64,000 bases of DNA from Sphingobacterium spiritivorum (GTDB lineage: Bacteria > Bacteroidota > Bacteroidia > Sphingobacteriales > Sphingobacteriaceae). The notes beneath the pieces were generated by a model that saw only the letters and a list, made by a program, of their open reading frames with translations, did not search any database and was not told the origin of the DNA. How positions within the stretch are numbered: position 1 is the stretch's first letter; each line of letters opens with the position of its first letter. Made by a program: the position numbers and the translations under genes. The stretch is taken from contig NZ_CP068082.1 in assembly GCF_016724845.1 (NCBI RefSeq), positions 806,001 through 870,000 of the forward strand, written 5' to 3'. This document shows, piece by piece, positions 53,172-61,953 of this stretch.

Positions 53172-54809
53172 TTAAAGTATATCTTTAAGTTCACTGATGC
53201 GATAAGAGTCCGGAAGCTCATAGCCATTTATGAAGAATGTAGGGGTCGCCCTGATCTTCATATGGTCACACCAATTCTTCATATTGTCTATTTTATGTTT
53301 TTGCAATAAGAGTTCTCCATTCATCGGGTATTTAGAAGCAAAGACAGTATAATCTTTCGTCTCTGTACCATACCAGTCATCCAGTGCTTTACGAACCACA
53401 TCAGGCCCATATTGTTCTTCTATAGCCAATAAATGCTGCACAAGAGCAGTTCGGATATCCCCCTGATCTCCGGTAGCTGTAAAGATGACCCTGACTTTTA
53501 CATTGGGATTCGAGTGTAGTAATACTTCCAACTCCGGGTGGGCGTTAGAACAGGGGCCACAATAAGGATTACAGACTTTGATAATCTCATGTTTCGCATT
53601 AAGATCTCCTATCACAATACCCAACCCTTGCGTCGGATGGTCGATTTGTGTTTCCTTGCGGAGCAGCATATTAAATACATCCGGATTATATCTTAACCGT
53701 TTCCATTTTCTTTCATACGCCTTGCTCTCTCCCGCTGTTTTTAAAAGAGGGACAGCCCTATGAACCAATATCAACACAGACAGCCCGATAAACAATAAAG
53801 CGAATACGTGATAAGGTTCAGGTGTAATAATACCGGTCTGAATGACGTAGAACAATGAAAGTATGCCGGACAATAACAATACCGCCTGTACGGCCAAACA
53901 TAGCGGACACCACTGGTGAACTACTCTCCATTGATAATAAACCGAATACAAGATATAGAATACTGTAAGCAGGGAAACGGAGGTCCAAATTGGAAAATAA
54001 TAACTATTTCCAGGCCCGAACAAGAGTTGGGATAAGAATAACGTGACAAAATAACTAAGCCCGACTACAGACCAGCTGAATCCAAAGACAGAGGCTCCAT
54101 CTGAACTTAATACAGCATTACAACTCACCTTGCCCTGCCCGGAGCCACACACATCCTTTAAAAAGGGGTTATGGGCATCAATATCAAACCAGACTAATAA
54201 AATACTGGCTAAAGTTCCAACAACATTAAGCAATAGTAATATTATCCCTGATAAACTAATCTGCAGAGATAAATAAGAATAAGTGCCCGAAAAAATTAAA
54301 GCGATGGTAATCATAAACAGGGGAAAAGAATTCATAATTACATGCTGTCTCTCTTGCTTCTTATTAACCTCAAAATTTACCTCATCTTTCTTATTATCAC
54401 CATCAAGTAATAAGACTATACCCTTTTCCAGTTTATTAAATTCTTCGACTTTAACTGTGCGATAAACATTTTTAACCGGATCCAGATAACTTATGTTATT
54501 TTCACTTACATCAAGGACTAATGCAAAATAAGGTTGGGGCCAATCCGGTAATTGAATAGGGCAAACAAATGGAGTCTCAAAGTCTGTGAATGCATAATCC
54601 CCCTTTCGGATAGCGGCACTTTCTATTCCGTAAACATTAAGACAGTCGATCAGTGTTAATATCCCAGGATAATCTATATGCTTGTTTATCAAATTATTTA
54701 AGTGAATACGGGTTCTTTTCACATTATAATGATCGAGTACAGATACACAGATATCTAAAAGATTATTGTCAGACTGACTTAAGGAAATAAGTTTATTTAC
54801 AATTGGCAT
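53172..54809 (-). CDS. C39-like/VKOR/thioredoxin fusion, disulfide-forming membrane enzyme
   Basis: 545 residues. Residues 1-135 resemble a C39 peptidase fold but lack the catalytic Cys (DNNLLDICVSVLD). Five or so helices (165-350) form a vitamin-K-epoxide-reductase domain with loop cysteines (DVCGSGQGKVSC) and the active pair WCPLC (Cys301, Cys304). The C-terminal DsbA-like domain has YCGPC (Cys417, Cys420). Such fusions oxidise thiols and pass electrons to quinone. It is the first gene of the operon, so it probably makes the disulfides of the six-Cys peptides; the inactive C39 domain could bind the leader. Confidence 0.93.
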   Translation of the reverse strand: MPIVNKLISLSQSDNNLLDICVSVLDHYNVKRTRIHLNNLINKHIDYPGILTLIDCLNVYGIESAAIRKGDYAFTDFETPFVCPIQLPDWPQPYFALVLDVSENNISYLDPVKNVYRTVKVEEFNKLEKGIVLLLDGDNKKDEVNFEVNKKQERQHVIMNSFPLFMITIALIFSGTYSYLSLQISLSGIILLLLNVVGTLASILLVWFDIDAHNPFLKDVCGSGQGKVSCNAVLSSDGASVFGFSWSVVGLSYFVTLFLSQLLFGPGNSYYFPIWTSVSLLTVFYILYSVYYQWRVVHQWCPLCLAVQAVLLLSGILSLFYVIQTGIITPEPYHVFALLFIGLSVLILVHRAVPLLKTAGESKAYERKWKRLRYNPDVFNMLLRKETQIDHPTQGLGIVIGDLNAKHEIIKVCNPYCGPCSNAHPELEVLLHSNPNVKVRVIFTATGDQGDIRTALVQHLLAIEEQYGPDVVRKALDDWYGTETKDYTVFASKYPMNGELLLQKHKIDNMKNWCDHMKIRATPTFFINGYELPDSYRISELKDIL

Positions 54810-55425
54810 CAGACTATGATTTAAGATTAATAAAAACCGATTATGACTTTACTTTAAAGATACAAATTAACACAAGTAACACATAGCATAAAACTGAAAA
54901 GAAAACAAAACTCAGAATTTATTTAAGCAAAGTTAAAATATTATTAAAATTAAAATATTTATAAAAAAATACATTAACCAAATCTTATATTCAGATGGAA
55001 TGAGAATAATCAATAAAATTGTTATAAAAAAATAATGACATTAATATGACAAATAAAATTGCTGTTTATTATAAACAAGGATTGGATTAATTCTATAAAA
55101 ACTTAATAATGAATAAATAATATATTTTGTTTATAGCTTTAAAAAAACCTTATCTTGAAGAGATTAGGCTTTAAAGATATTGACAATTGTTCATACCGAT
55201 TTTTCTTTAAGTTCCCGAAATAATGAATTTGAAAATATAGGGCTTTGAAAAACCCGAAGAATAGCCTTTCTTCTTTAAAGAAGAACCTTAAAAACAGGCA
55301 GCGTTTCGAAAAACGCTACCTGCTATACCCTAATCTTATCACATATTATATTTGTTGTCGGAAGTCCGCAATTCTCAGTCATTAAACGATTTCAAACGCT
55401 TATCCGAAAAACATATAAGCATATA
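54810..55425. other. AT-rich gene-free stretch upstream of the peptide operon
   Basis: About 600 very AT-rich bases. A weak candidate -7 box for the minus-strand peptide operon is TATCTTTA (54855-54862), without a clear -33 partner. An 18-bp perfect palindrome (TTCTTCTTTAAAGAAGAA) lies at 55268-55285. No gene is visible. A minus-strand terminator is listed separately at 55290. Confidence 0.45.
55290..55322 (-). terminator. Rho-independent terminator, minus strand
   Basis: Read on the minus strand, CAGGtAGCGTTT and AAACGCTgCCTG pair around a TCGA-type loop and are followed by T5. It would end transcripts coming from the cupin gene or from the former susD gene whose tail lies at 55426. Confidence 0.75.
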
Positions 55426-55527
55426 TTACCACAGCGGATTCTGCACCAGTAACTTACTCCGAAGAATGTCAAACTGAGGAATAGGATACAGATACAAAGC
55501 TCTAATCATGGGAGCTTTTATACTGAT
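55426..55527 (-). pseudogene. Remnant of a SusD C-terminus
   Basis: A 33-residue open piece ending at TAA reads ...LYLYPIPQFDILRSKLLVQ and NPLW. SusD proteins typically end in YPIP...(D/E)I..N..L.QNPGY, so this is a recognisable tail of a lost RagB/SusD gene. An in-frame stop bounds it upstream, and the cupin gene begins beyond it. It is too short to encode a working protein. Confidence 0.75.
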
Positions 55528-55551
55528 TTAAATTATCAAATGCTAAGTATC

Positions 55552-56052
55552 CTAGGAATTATCGGCCACATCAATAGCCGCTTTATATTCCTTATCAGAG
55601 ACTTGTTCATGCCAGTTGATCAGACTGTCACTCTTCTGAGTAATGATGGAAATAAATTCCAGATCGGCATCCGGAGCCGCCCCCTGCCAGTAGTAGAGTC
55701 CCGGAGTTGTCTCTATCACATCTCCTTTCTGAATCTTTATCACCTCCTTACCTTTGGACTGATAGTATCCTTTGCCTTCTGTTACAATCATTAGCTGTCC
55801 TCCGGGTAAAGAATGCCAGTGCAGATAACTATTTGCTGTCAGCCGTATGTTACTGACACGCATATCTGTATGACTATATTTATCACCTAATTTCTGTACT
55901 ATTCCTTCTCCTGCTATTTTATCTTCTGCTATTTTCTGTTGTCCTGTATGCGTTATTGAAATAGATTCCGGACAGGCTGTACAGGTTAAGCGTGCGGTGG
56001 TAAAAGCCAGTAGTCCGATTGAGAGAACTAATATAAACATGTATTTTTTCAT
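55552..56052 (-). CDS. Secreted cupin-domain protein
   Basis: 166 residues from the ATG at 56052 (MKKYMFILVLSIGLLAFTTA, signal peptide); a start at 56085 adds an unlikely n-region. The single cupin barrel has the metal-type motif YLHWHSLPGGQLMIVTEGKGYY and a second part KGDVIETTPGLYYWQGAAPD. This resembles carboxymuconolactone/quercetinase-like small cupins whose substrate is unknown. A Cys pair (LTCTAC) follows the signal. It is transcribed alone, divergent from arsR. Confidence 0.82.
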   Translation of the reverse strand: MKKYMFILVLSIGLLAFTTARLTCTACPESISITHTGQQKIAEDKIAGEGIVQKLGDKYSHTDMRVSNIRLTANSYLHWHSLPGGQLMIVTEGKGYYQSKGKEVIKIQKGDVIETTPGLYYWQGAAPDADLEFISIITQKSDSLINWHEQVSDKEYKAAIDVADNS

Positions 56053-56260
56053 GGAATTTCGTTTTATTTTTTCTGTTTGTTTCATGTCTGCAAATATCGG
56101 GTGAAAGGAGCTTTGTGCAGTTACCCGTATTACGGTTTAAAACACCCAAAACACTGATTAACAATTTTTAACAGATAAAACACATTATTATCCCACGCAG
56201 CTTATTCGTCATTCCCCTATAATATTGATGGATTATACGCATTAAAAAAATCAGAATAGT

Positions 56261-56300
56261 TTTGTTTATCCAGTTTTAATATCGTAATATTGCGATATTA
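56261..56300 (+). promoter_or_regulatory. arsR promoter with overlapping ArsR-type operator
   Basis: TTTG (56261-56264), 20 bases, TAATATTG (56285-56292) form the promoter. A 24-bp near-perfect palindrome (56277-56300; one mismatched pair, core ATCGTAATATTGCGAT) covers the -7 box, as expected for autorepression. Confidence 0.7.
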
Positions 56301-56311
56301 AAACCGGCAAT

Positions 56312-56641
56312 ATGGGTATCACTAAGACAGAAATATTTACTGACGAGCAGAATAAGATGGCTTCATTATTCAAAGTACTGGGTCATCCTGCACGTATTGC
56401 TATCCTGCAATATATTATTGATCAAAAGACCTGTATCTGTAATGACCTTATTGATGAATTAGGACTGGCACAAGCTACAATCTCTCAACATCTCAAGGAA
56501 TTGAAAAATATGGGTATTATCAAAGGTTCAATTGAAGGAAAATCCGTGTGTTACTGCATAGAAGAAAAAGTATGGAAACATTTCCAACAGCATTTCAATA
56601 TATTCTTCAATCAGGACGTAACTGTCAATCAATGCTGTTAA
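56312..56641 (+). CDS. arsR: ArsR-family repressor
   Basis: 109 residues, winged helix-turn-helix. The recognition region ATISQHLKELKNMGII and LGHPARIAIL are typical; the sensor helix carries TCICNDL, the Cys pair that binds As(III) or a similar metalloid in ArsR. Further Cys at the C-terminus (NQCC) could join the site. It lies just after its own operator and 78 bases before the DUF6428 gene, which has a second operator. Confidence 0.88.
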   Translation: MGITKTEIFTDEQNKMASLFKVLGHPARIAILQYIIDQKTCICNDLIDELGLAQATISQHLKELKNMGIIKGSIEGKSVCYCIEEKVWKHFQQHFNIFFNQDVTVNQCC

Positions 56642-56664
56642 AAGCATTTTTTTTAATCAAACAC

Positions 56665-56684
56665 ATCGTAATATCGCGATATAA
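56665..56684 (+). promoter_or_regulatory. Second ArsR-type operator
   Basis: ATCGTAATATCGCGATATAA differs from the arsR operator by two bases over the same 20 positions and contains TAATATCG in the -7 position. It could drive a second, equally regulated transcript of the two downstream genes. Confidence 0.6.
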
Positions 56685-56719
56685 CAATAATAAAAAATTA
56701 ATTTTAAAATACGATTCTT

Positions 56720-57184
56720 ATGAAACTATCAAACATTAAGGAAATTCTGCCTTCGCTGAACAACGTTGAATTTCAATTGGAAGACGGAACTTTTGTCCCT
56801 GAACATTTTCATGTAACTGAAATAGGGCAAATTATTAAAACCTTTATCGATTGCGGTGGTGTGCAACGTAATGAAAAGACGGTAAGTTTTCAGCTATGGA
56901 ATGCCGATGACTACGAACACAGATTGAAACCTGGTAAGCTATTACATATTATTCAGCTTTCCGAAGAGAAACTGGGAATAGAAGATGCGGAAATAGAAGT
57001 CGAATATCAGGCGGGAACTATAGGCAAATATGACCTGGACTTTAACGGGAAAACCTTTGTTTTAAGAAATAAAACGACAGCCTGCCTGGCTCAGGATGCC
57101 TGCGGTATTCCTGTCAGCAAACCAAAGATTGCTCTATCGCAGTTGAACAATTCGGGATGTAGTCCGGATTCAGGTTGTTGCTAA
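56720..57184 (+). CDS. DUF6428-family protein of the ars operon
   Basis: 154 residues, cytosolic. The block VPEHFHVTEIG and the Cys-rich tail (CLAQDACGIP, CSPDSGCC) match DUF6428-type proteins that regularly sit between arsR and an arsenate-reductase-type gene in Bacteroidota. The terminal Cys cluster suggests metalloid binding. The biochemical role is unknown. The next gene's start lies 14 bases after its stop. Confidence 0.8.
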   Translation: MKLSNIKEILPSLNNVEFQLEDGTFVPEHFHVTEIGQIIKTFIDCGGVQRNEKTVSFQLWNADDYEHRLKPGKLLHIIQLSEEKLGIEDAEIEVEYQAGTIGKYDLDFNGKTFVLRNKTTACLAQDACGIPVSKPKIALSQLNNSGCSPDSGCC

Positions 57185-57198
57185 TCTTTATACAGAAT

Positions 57199-57819
57199 AT
57201 GTATCCGGAGTTATATTCTACTATTCAGCATGTAGAAAAAAACCTGTTGATCACAGATGCAGCAAAAAGTCGTTTACAGACATTAATAGATTATGTTCAA
57301 CAGCAGGTCAATCATCAACAGCAGATCGACCTCCATTTTATCTGCACCCATAATTCGCGCAGAAGTCAGTTGGCACAGATCTGGGCACAGACAGCAGCAG
57401 CTTATTACAGGATTCAGAATGTATGCTGCTATTCAGGAGGAACAGAAACAACAGCGCTATATGCAAAGGTAATAGCAATACTGCGTAAGCAGGGATTTCA
57501 GGTTTATAAAATTACTGACGGAAACAATCCGGTATATGCTGTAAAATATAATGCAAACGCGCTGCCCGTAATCGGTTTTTCAAAAACATATGACAATCCT
57601 TTTAATCCTTCATCTGCATTTGCAGCGGTAATGACCTGTTCACAGGCAGATAGTGGCTGTCCTTTTATTGCAGGAGCTGAGAAACGGATACCTCTACCCT
57701 ATGACGATCCGAAGCTGGCCGATAGCTCTGATCAACAGGATGAAGTATATGAAGAGTGTAGTCTGAAGATAGCGTCAGATATATTGTATGTCTTTTCGAA
57801 GATTACTCCTCATCCCTGA
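57199..57819 (+). CDS. Arsenate-reductase/LMW-phosphatase-type protein
   Basis: 206 residues from the ATG at 57199; an upstream TTG would overlap the previous gene. The phosphate-binding loop is ICTHNSRRSQLAQ (C-x5-R), typical of LMW-phosphatase-type enzymes including thioredoxin-coupled ArsC. Further Cys occur at VCCYSGG and MTCSQADSGCP, which could serve the reduction cycle. It would reduce As(V) to As(III) in the cytosol, but no Acr3/ArsB efflux gene follows: a strong terminator closes the operon. Confidence 0.82.
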   Translation: MYPELYSTIQHVEKNLLITDAAKSRLQTLIDYVQQQVNHQQQIDLHFICTHNSRRSQLAQIWAQTAAAYYRIQNVCCYSGGTETTALYAKVIAILRKQGFQVYKITDGNNPVYAVKYNANALPVIGFSKTYDNPFNPSSAFAAVMTCSQADSGCPFIAGAEKRIPLPYDDPKLADSSDQQDEVYEECSLKIASDILYVFSKITPHP

Positions 57820-57830
57820 TTTACGTTATA

Positions 57831-57883
57831 AACGACAAAGAGACTTTACCATTGCGGTACCGTCTCTTTGTCGTTATTTTTTT
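57831..57883 (+). terminator. Strong rho-independent terminator of the ars operon
   Basis: A perfect 14-bp stem (AACGACAAAGAGAC with GTCTCTTTGTCGTT) around a 17-base loop, followed by ATTTTTTT. It starts 11 bases after the phosphatase stop. Confidence 0.9.
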
Positions 57884-57914
57884 ATTCATTTTACTATTAT
57901 AAGCTGCTAAACAA

Positions 57915-59138
57915 TTATTCATCATCATCCAACAGTTCATGGTAATACTTCCATTTGAAAACATGATCTCTTATATTTCCGTGGGTTAATCCATCAATTC
58001 TGTTTTCTTTTAAATGCAATATCTCATCAAATTCTTTTGATACAATAAATACCCTGACACGAGATGTGGGTATCAAATCGAGATAATGCCGAAGCACCTT
58101 ATCGATATCTGCAGCACTATATGTTTCGGGAAGCGCAATATCATTGTCAATTTCCTTATCAAACAATTCATCCGGCACATTATCTATAGCTAGCCTCACT
58201 ATTTTATCCTTCCCTGTCCAGCTGACCGAAAAAAAACTATGTATGCCAAGGGAAGTATTATCATCGTACAGCATGGGAAGACCGAATTGTGCTACTGAAT
58301 CTCCTGTTAGTTTTTCGGAAATAGTATCAAATAGATTCCTGATTACGGATTTATCCATATTATTTTGGGAAACTATAATTGCTTCCACTTTACTATTGAC
58401 AACATTACTGACAAGTTCTATATTATCAAAATTTACAGCATGAATACGGGCCGCGTGTAAACCTATTCGGTTTATGTTTTCAATACCATAACTGTTGTAT
58501 TTGTTTTTGTCCTTTGTCAACTCTATTTTATTTGATGTTATTTTAAATCCATTGCTTACTTCTGCCAGCTCCTCCGCCAATTGAACCGGATTTAAATCCG
58601 ACAGTTCTTTTACTTTGAAATAATCTGGCAAGATCCACTCAAGACTAAGAGCTGATAAATCAATTGTTTTAATTTTTGAAAGGATCTCCTCCTTATGTTT
58701 TTTCAGACGTTCTACCTCGCTGATGTATTCATCCTTTTTGACAGGGATCATATTTAATGAAAAACGATTATCCTTCTCAGCTGTACCGATATAATTAAAT
58801 TTGATCTTTAAAGTATCCTTTTCAATAGCAACCTCATATACACTATCCAGCAATTCTCCTGTATTTTTTAATCTGCAATCGGTTAATGACTGAAGATCAG
58901 ATATCTTGATTTTCTTTTCATCAGGGTAGGAAAAGTAGAGTGAATCTTTGCTTTCAGAAAGATGTATCCGCATTTCTGCAATCATATCCATATAAGCCAG
59001 CGTAATTCCCCACATGGATTTATTATTGACTTTTGTTACATTTACGAGTTTCCAGTAGGTTCTTTTTTCTTGCGCATATGTCTTTATGGAAAACATGGTA
59101 AACAGTATAATGGATAGTATAGTGTAATATATTTTCAT
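57915..59138 (-). CDS. Secreted protein of unknown function
   Basis: 407 residues with signal peptide (YYTILSIILFTMFSIKTYAQ). The mature protein has a long charged helical stretch (about 130-165, ERLKKHKEEILSKIKTID) and beta-rich segments, without a recognised family motif. It stands alone, convergent with the ars operon. Nothing in the neighbourhood suggests its job. Confidence 0.65.
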   Translation of the reverse strand: MKIYYTILSIILFTMFSIKTYAQEKRTYWKLVNVTKVNNKSMWGITLAYMDMIAEMRIHLSESKDSLYFSYPDEKKIKISDLQSLTDCRLKNTGELLDSVYEVAIEKDTLKIKFNYIGTAEKDNRFSLNMIPVKKDEYISEVERLKKHKEEILSKIKTIDLSALSLEWILPDYFKVKELSDLNPVQLAEELAEVSNGFKITSNKIELTKDKNKYNSYGIENINRIGLHAARIHAVNFDNIELVSNVVNSKVEAIIVSQNNMDKSVIRNLFDTISEKLTGDSVAQFGLPMLYDDNTSLGIHSFFSVSWTGKDKIVRLAIDNVPDELFDKEIDNDIALPETYSAADIDKVLRHYLDLIPTSRVRVFIVSKEFDEILHLKENRIDGLTHGNIRDHVFKWKYYHELLDDDE

Positions 59139-59274
59139 TTTCTATGTTTTGATCTTATATCGTTAATCAATTGAATTAACACGGTATCCTAAATATACAA
59201 ACATCCTCTTAAATCAAAAATCCAGAATCTCTCCCAAAGAATTTTAGCGAACTGCTATTCTCTCCTTTTTAAGC

Positions 59275-59294
59275 AGTTGGCGGGGACGCCAACT
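59275..59294. repeat. Short inverted repeat at the edge of the tandem element
   Basis: AGTTGGCG and CGCCAACT form a perfect 8-bp stem around GGGA, overlapping the first bases of the 88-bp repeat. Confidence 0.6.
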
Positions 59295-59372
59295 GACGCA
59301 TTGTATTATCTTATCCAGGCACGAGCGTGACGCTCACGTCAGTCGGGAGGGATAGCCTGATGTCGATAAAAC
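59285..59372. repeat. 88-bp structured tandem repeat, copy 1
   Basis: Near-identical to 59388-59475 (offset 103). Inside it, ACTGACG pairs with CGTCAGT and GAGCG with CGCTC, giving a nested hairpin. It lies between the secreted-protein gene and the 3' end of the siderophore receptor gene. It resembles a REP-like intergenic element. Confidence 0.88.
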
Positions 59373-59387
59373 CTCTTCCTATGATAT

Positions 59388-59475
59388 GACGCCAACTGAC
59401 GCATTGTATTAATTCATCCAGGCACGAGCGTGACGCTCACGTCAGTCGGGAGGGATAGCCTGATGTCGATAAAAC
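59388..59475. repeat. 88-bp structured tandem repeat, copy 2
   Basis: Second copy, separated from the first by 15 bases and ending 1 base before the stop codon of the TonB receptor gene. Both nested stems are kept. Only a few bases around the TATT stretch differ. Confidence 0.88.
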
Positions 59476-59476
59476 T

Positions 59477-61912
59477 TTATAAATTAAACCCTACCGATAG
59501 CATAAAGTTTCGCGGAGTGCCTATAAATCCTCTGGTATAATCGAATCCTCCCAGATAATAATATTTATCAAAGACATTGTTGATATTGGCTGTAAAACGC
59601 ATTCCCCTCAGATGATAGTACACCGCGGTATTCACTGTGGTATATGATGGCCACATATCCCATACGCCATTTCCGTTTTCGCCTTTACGTGCTGCATTAT
59701 CCATTCGACGCTGATCTACATAATAAACACCCGCTCCAAACCCCAGACCTTTAACTGCATATCGGGAAAATATATACTTCAGCCACATACCTGCCATATT
59801 TTTAGGTGCATTACTCAAGGGCAGTCCTTCTTCACCTGCTAATGAAGATGATTTCACTTCCGTATGGTTAAAACTATAGTTGGCCATCACCTGAAATTCC
59901 TTGCTGATCTGCCCCCGAAAATCGAGTTCTACTCCACGGGAGATTACTTGTCCGGATTGACGGTAGATCGGAAGTCCGTTGTCGGATATACCTCCGGTGG
60001 CAATAAGCATATTCTCTCTCCCAATGTGAAATACGGACAGTTCGGTTTGGAGGTTGTTCTTAAAGAATCCGGTCTTTAATCCTGTCTCTATCTGAAAGCT
60101 ACGTTCAGGATTGAAAGGACGATCTGCTCCATAGTTTTCATAATTATAAATAAAATCTGCCCCTACCGGAACATAGCCTTGCGAATAGCTGGCAAAATAG
60201 TTAACCTGCTCATTAATCTTATAGGTCATTCCCAACCGGGGTAACCAGGCATTCTGTTTAGTTTTGAAAGATTCTTTGAGATCCGCACTGCTGGAACGGT
60301 AATATTCATGACGTAGCCCCAGTACCACATGAAGGCGTTCGCCCACAGTTACCTGATCCTGTAGATAGAATCCCAGACTTTGATAAGGATTAAGGAAAGG
60401 GAATTCCGCCTGCGGACGCCAGATATAGGAAGAGATATCTATGACTTCCCGATTGGGATTCTCCAGATCTATGGTAAGGGGTACCTCTTTGCCGTTCAGC
60501 ATCCGGCTACGGGATTCACGCAGGATATTGTCTTTATCTCCCCGATACTGTGCATAATCTACTCCGAGAACCAACTGATGCTGATGTCCCGGCCGATCCA
60601 GTGTATAACGCAGATAATTGACCAGATTATCTGTATAATCGGTGATCTGCTTGGATTGGAAGCGCATGTTCATCACTGTATTCTGTGGCGGATTAGCGTA
60701 GGTATTCAGTGTACGAAATTCATTTAATTTTTCTTTATAGATCGACTTCATATAGTTCATATGAAGAGACAAATCTTCGGTAAGCTGCTGATTGAGTCGA
60801 GCAGACAGCGTAAGAAAATTTGTTTTAAAGAAATCGGTTGGCTGGCTCACATTGAACGAACGGGACTGTGCATAGAAATCATTATTGCGTATACCTAATC
60901 CGCGATCCAGATAACCATCAAAATTATCATAGGTCAGATCAACATCAAGCGTGGTTCCTTCTGCCGGACGAAAACTGAAAGAGGGCGCAACAAGTATACT
61001 CTTTCGCTGATTAACATCTCTGAAGGTTCTGGAATTTTCATAACCTACATTCAATCTGTAAAGTACTTTTTTAGCCGAATCCAGTGGTCCGCCGATATCC
61101 AGCGTAGACCGGTAGGTCTGGAAACTTCCTATGGCAAAATTAACGCTCGTATGTTTCTTTTCCAATGGTTTCTTAGTAACCATATTAATGGTTCCGCCGG
61201 GAGTAATATCTCCGAACAGGGATGCACCGGGGCCTTTCAGTACCTCTATGCTCTCCAGATTGACCGTAAGCGGAGTACGCCAAAAACTGGTACCGTAACC
61301 ATATCCTGAACGCATACCATTGACCAGCCGCATGCCGCTGGTATAGCCGCTGTTAAATCCGCGAATGGTCAGATCGTCATAGGCTGAAGCCTGATTGACA
61401 CCTGCCAGATCCTGTACGACATCCGTAATCACAAAAGCCTGCTTATCTTCTATAAATTCTTTACTGACCAGTGATATGGATTGTGGCAGGTCTTTGAGGG
61501 ATCCTGAAAATTTACCTCCCAGTTCGGTTGTATTAATAAGATAAGAATTGTTACGTCTGCCAGTGACGAGTACTTCATCCACCTCTACACTGACCGGAAA
61601 CAATTGCACAACGAGTCCGCTTTTGTTATTCCAGTTCAGCTGATCTACGGATACGGAAATGGTCTTATAACCTACCGCCCTGAAATAGAGTGTTGCCGGC
61701 AACTTCACTGCGGCCGGAAGCCGGAAAGTACCATCGCTATTTGTCTGAAGCAGTTCTTTCGATTTGAGGGCAATAGTAATTCCCCGAAGGCCCTTTCCTT
61801 CTGTATCCGTTACTTTTCCGAATATAATGGGCTCTGTCTGTGCAAATACCTGTCCGTTTAGTGTGCAGCATAAAAGGATGACGGTGTAAAAAGTATATTT
61901 TAATATATGCAT
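59477..61912 (-). CDS. TonB-dependent siderophore receptor
   Basis: 811 residues: signal peptide (ILKYTFYTVILLCCTLNGQVFA), a carboxypeptidase-regulatory-like domain (about 30-110), the TonB-box/plug region (DEVLVTGRRNNSY, SKEFIEDKQAFVITDVVQDLAG, GPGASLFGDITPGGTINMVTK) and a 22-strand barrel ending SVGFNL. The plug resembles ferrichrome/ferrioxamine-type receptors (FhuA/FhuE-like). It imports Fe(III)-siderophore. It is the last gene of an operon with a FecCD permease, an ATPase and a GNAT gene; the periplasmic binding protein lies outside the window if present. Confidence 0.93.
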   Translation of the reverse strand: MHILKYTFYTVILLCCTLNGQVFAQTEPIIFGKVTDTEGKGLRGITIALKSKELLQTNSDGTFRLPAAVKLPATLYFRAVGYKTISVSVDQLNWNNKSGLVVQLFPVSVEVDEVLVTGRRNNSYLINTTELGGKFSGSLKDLPQSISLVSKEFIEDKQAFVITDVVQDLAGVNQASAYDDLTIRGFNSGYTSGMRLVNGMRSGYGYGTSFWRTPLTVNLESIEVLKGPGASLFGDITPGGTINMVTKKPLEKKHTSVNFAIGSFQTYRSTLDIGGPLDSAKKVLYRLNVGYENSRTFRDVNQRKSILVAPSFSFRPAEGTTLDVDLTYDNFDGYLDRGLGIRNNDFYAQSRSFNVSQPTDFFKTNFLTLSARLNQQLTEDLSLHMNYMKSIYKEKLNEFRTLNTYANPPQNTVMNMRFQSKQITDYTDNLVNYLRYTLDRPGHQHQLVLGVDYAQYRGDKDNILRESRSRMLNGKEVPLTIDLENPNREVIDISSYIWRPQAEFPFLNPYQSLGFYLQDQVTVGERLHVVLGLRHEYYRSSSADLKESFKTKQNAWLPRLGMTYKINEQVNYFASYSQGYVPVGADFIYNYENYGADRPFNPERSFQIETGLKTGFFKNNLQTELSVFHIGRENMLIATGGISDNGLPIYRQSGQVISRGVELDFRGQISKEFQVMANYSFNHTEVKSSSLAGEEGLPLSNAPKNMAGMWLKYIFSRYAVKGLGFGAGVYYVDQRRMDNAARKGENGNGVWDMWPSYTTVNTAVYYHLRGMRFTANINNVFDKYYYLGGFDYTRGFIGTPRNFMLSVGFNL

Positions 61913-61953
61913 AATTGTCTGTATTAGAACTTCAATTGTCTGATAGTGTAGTA

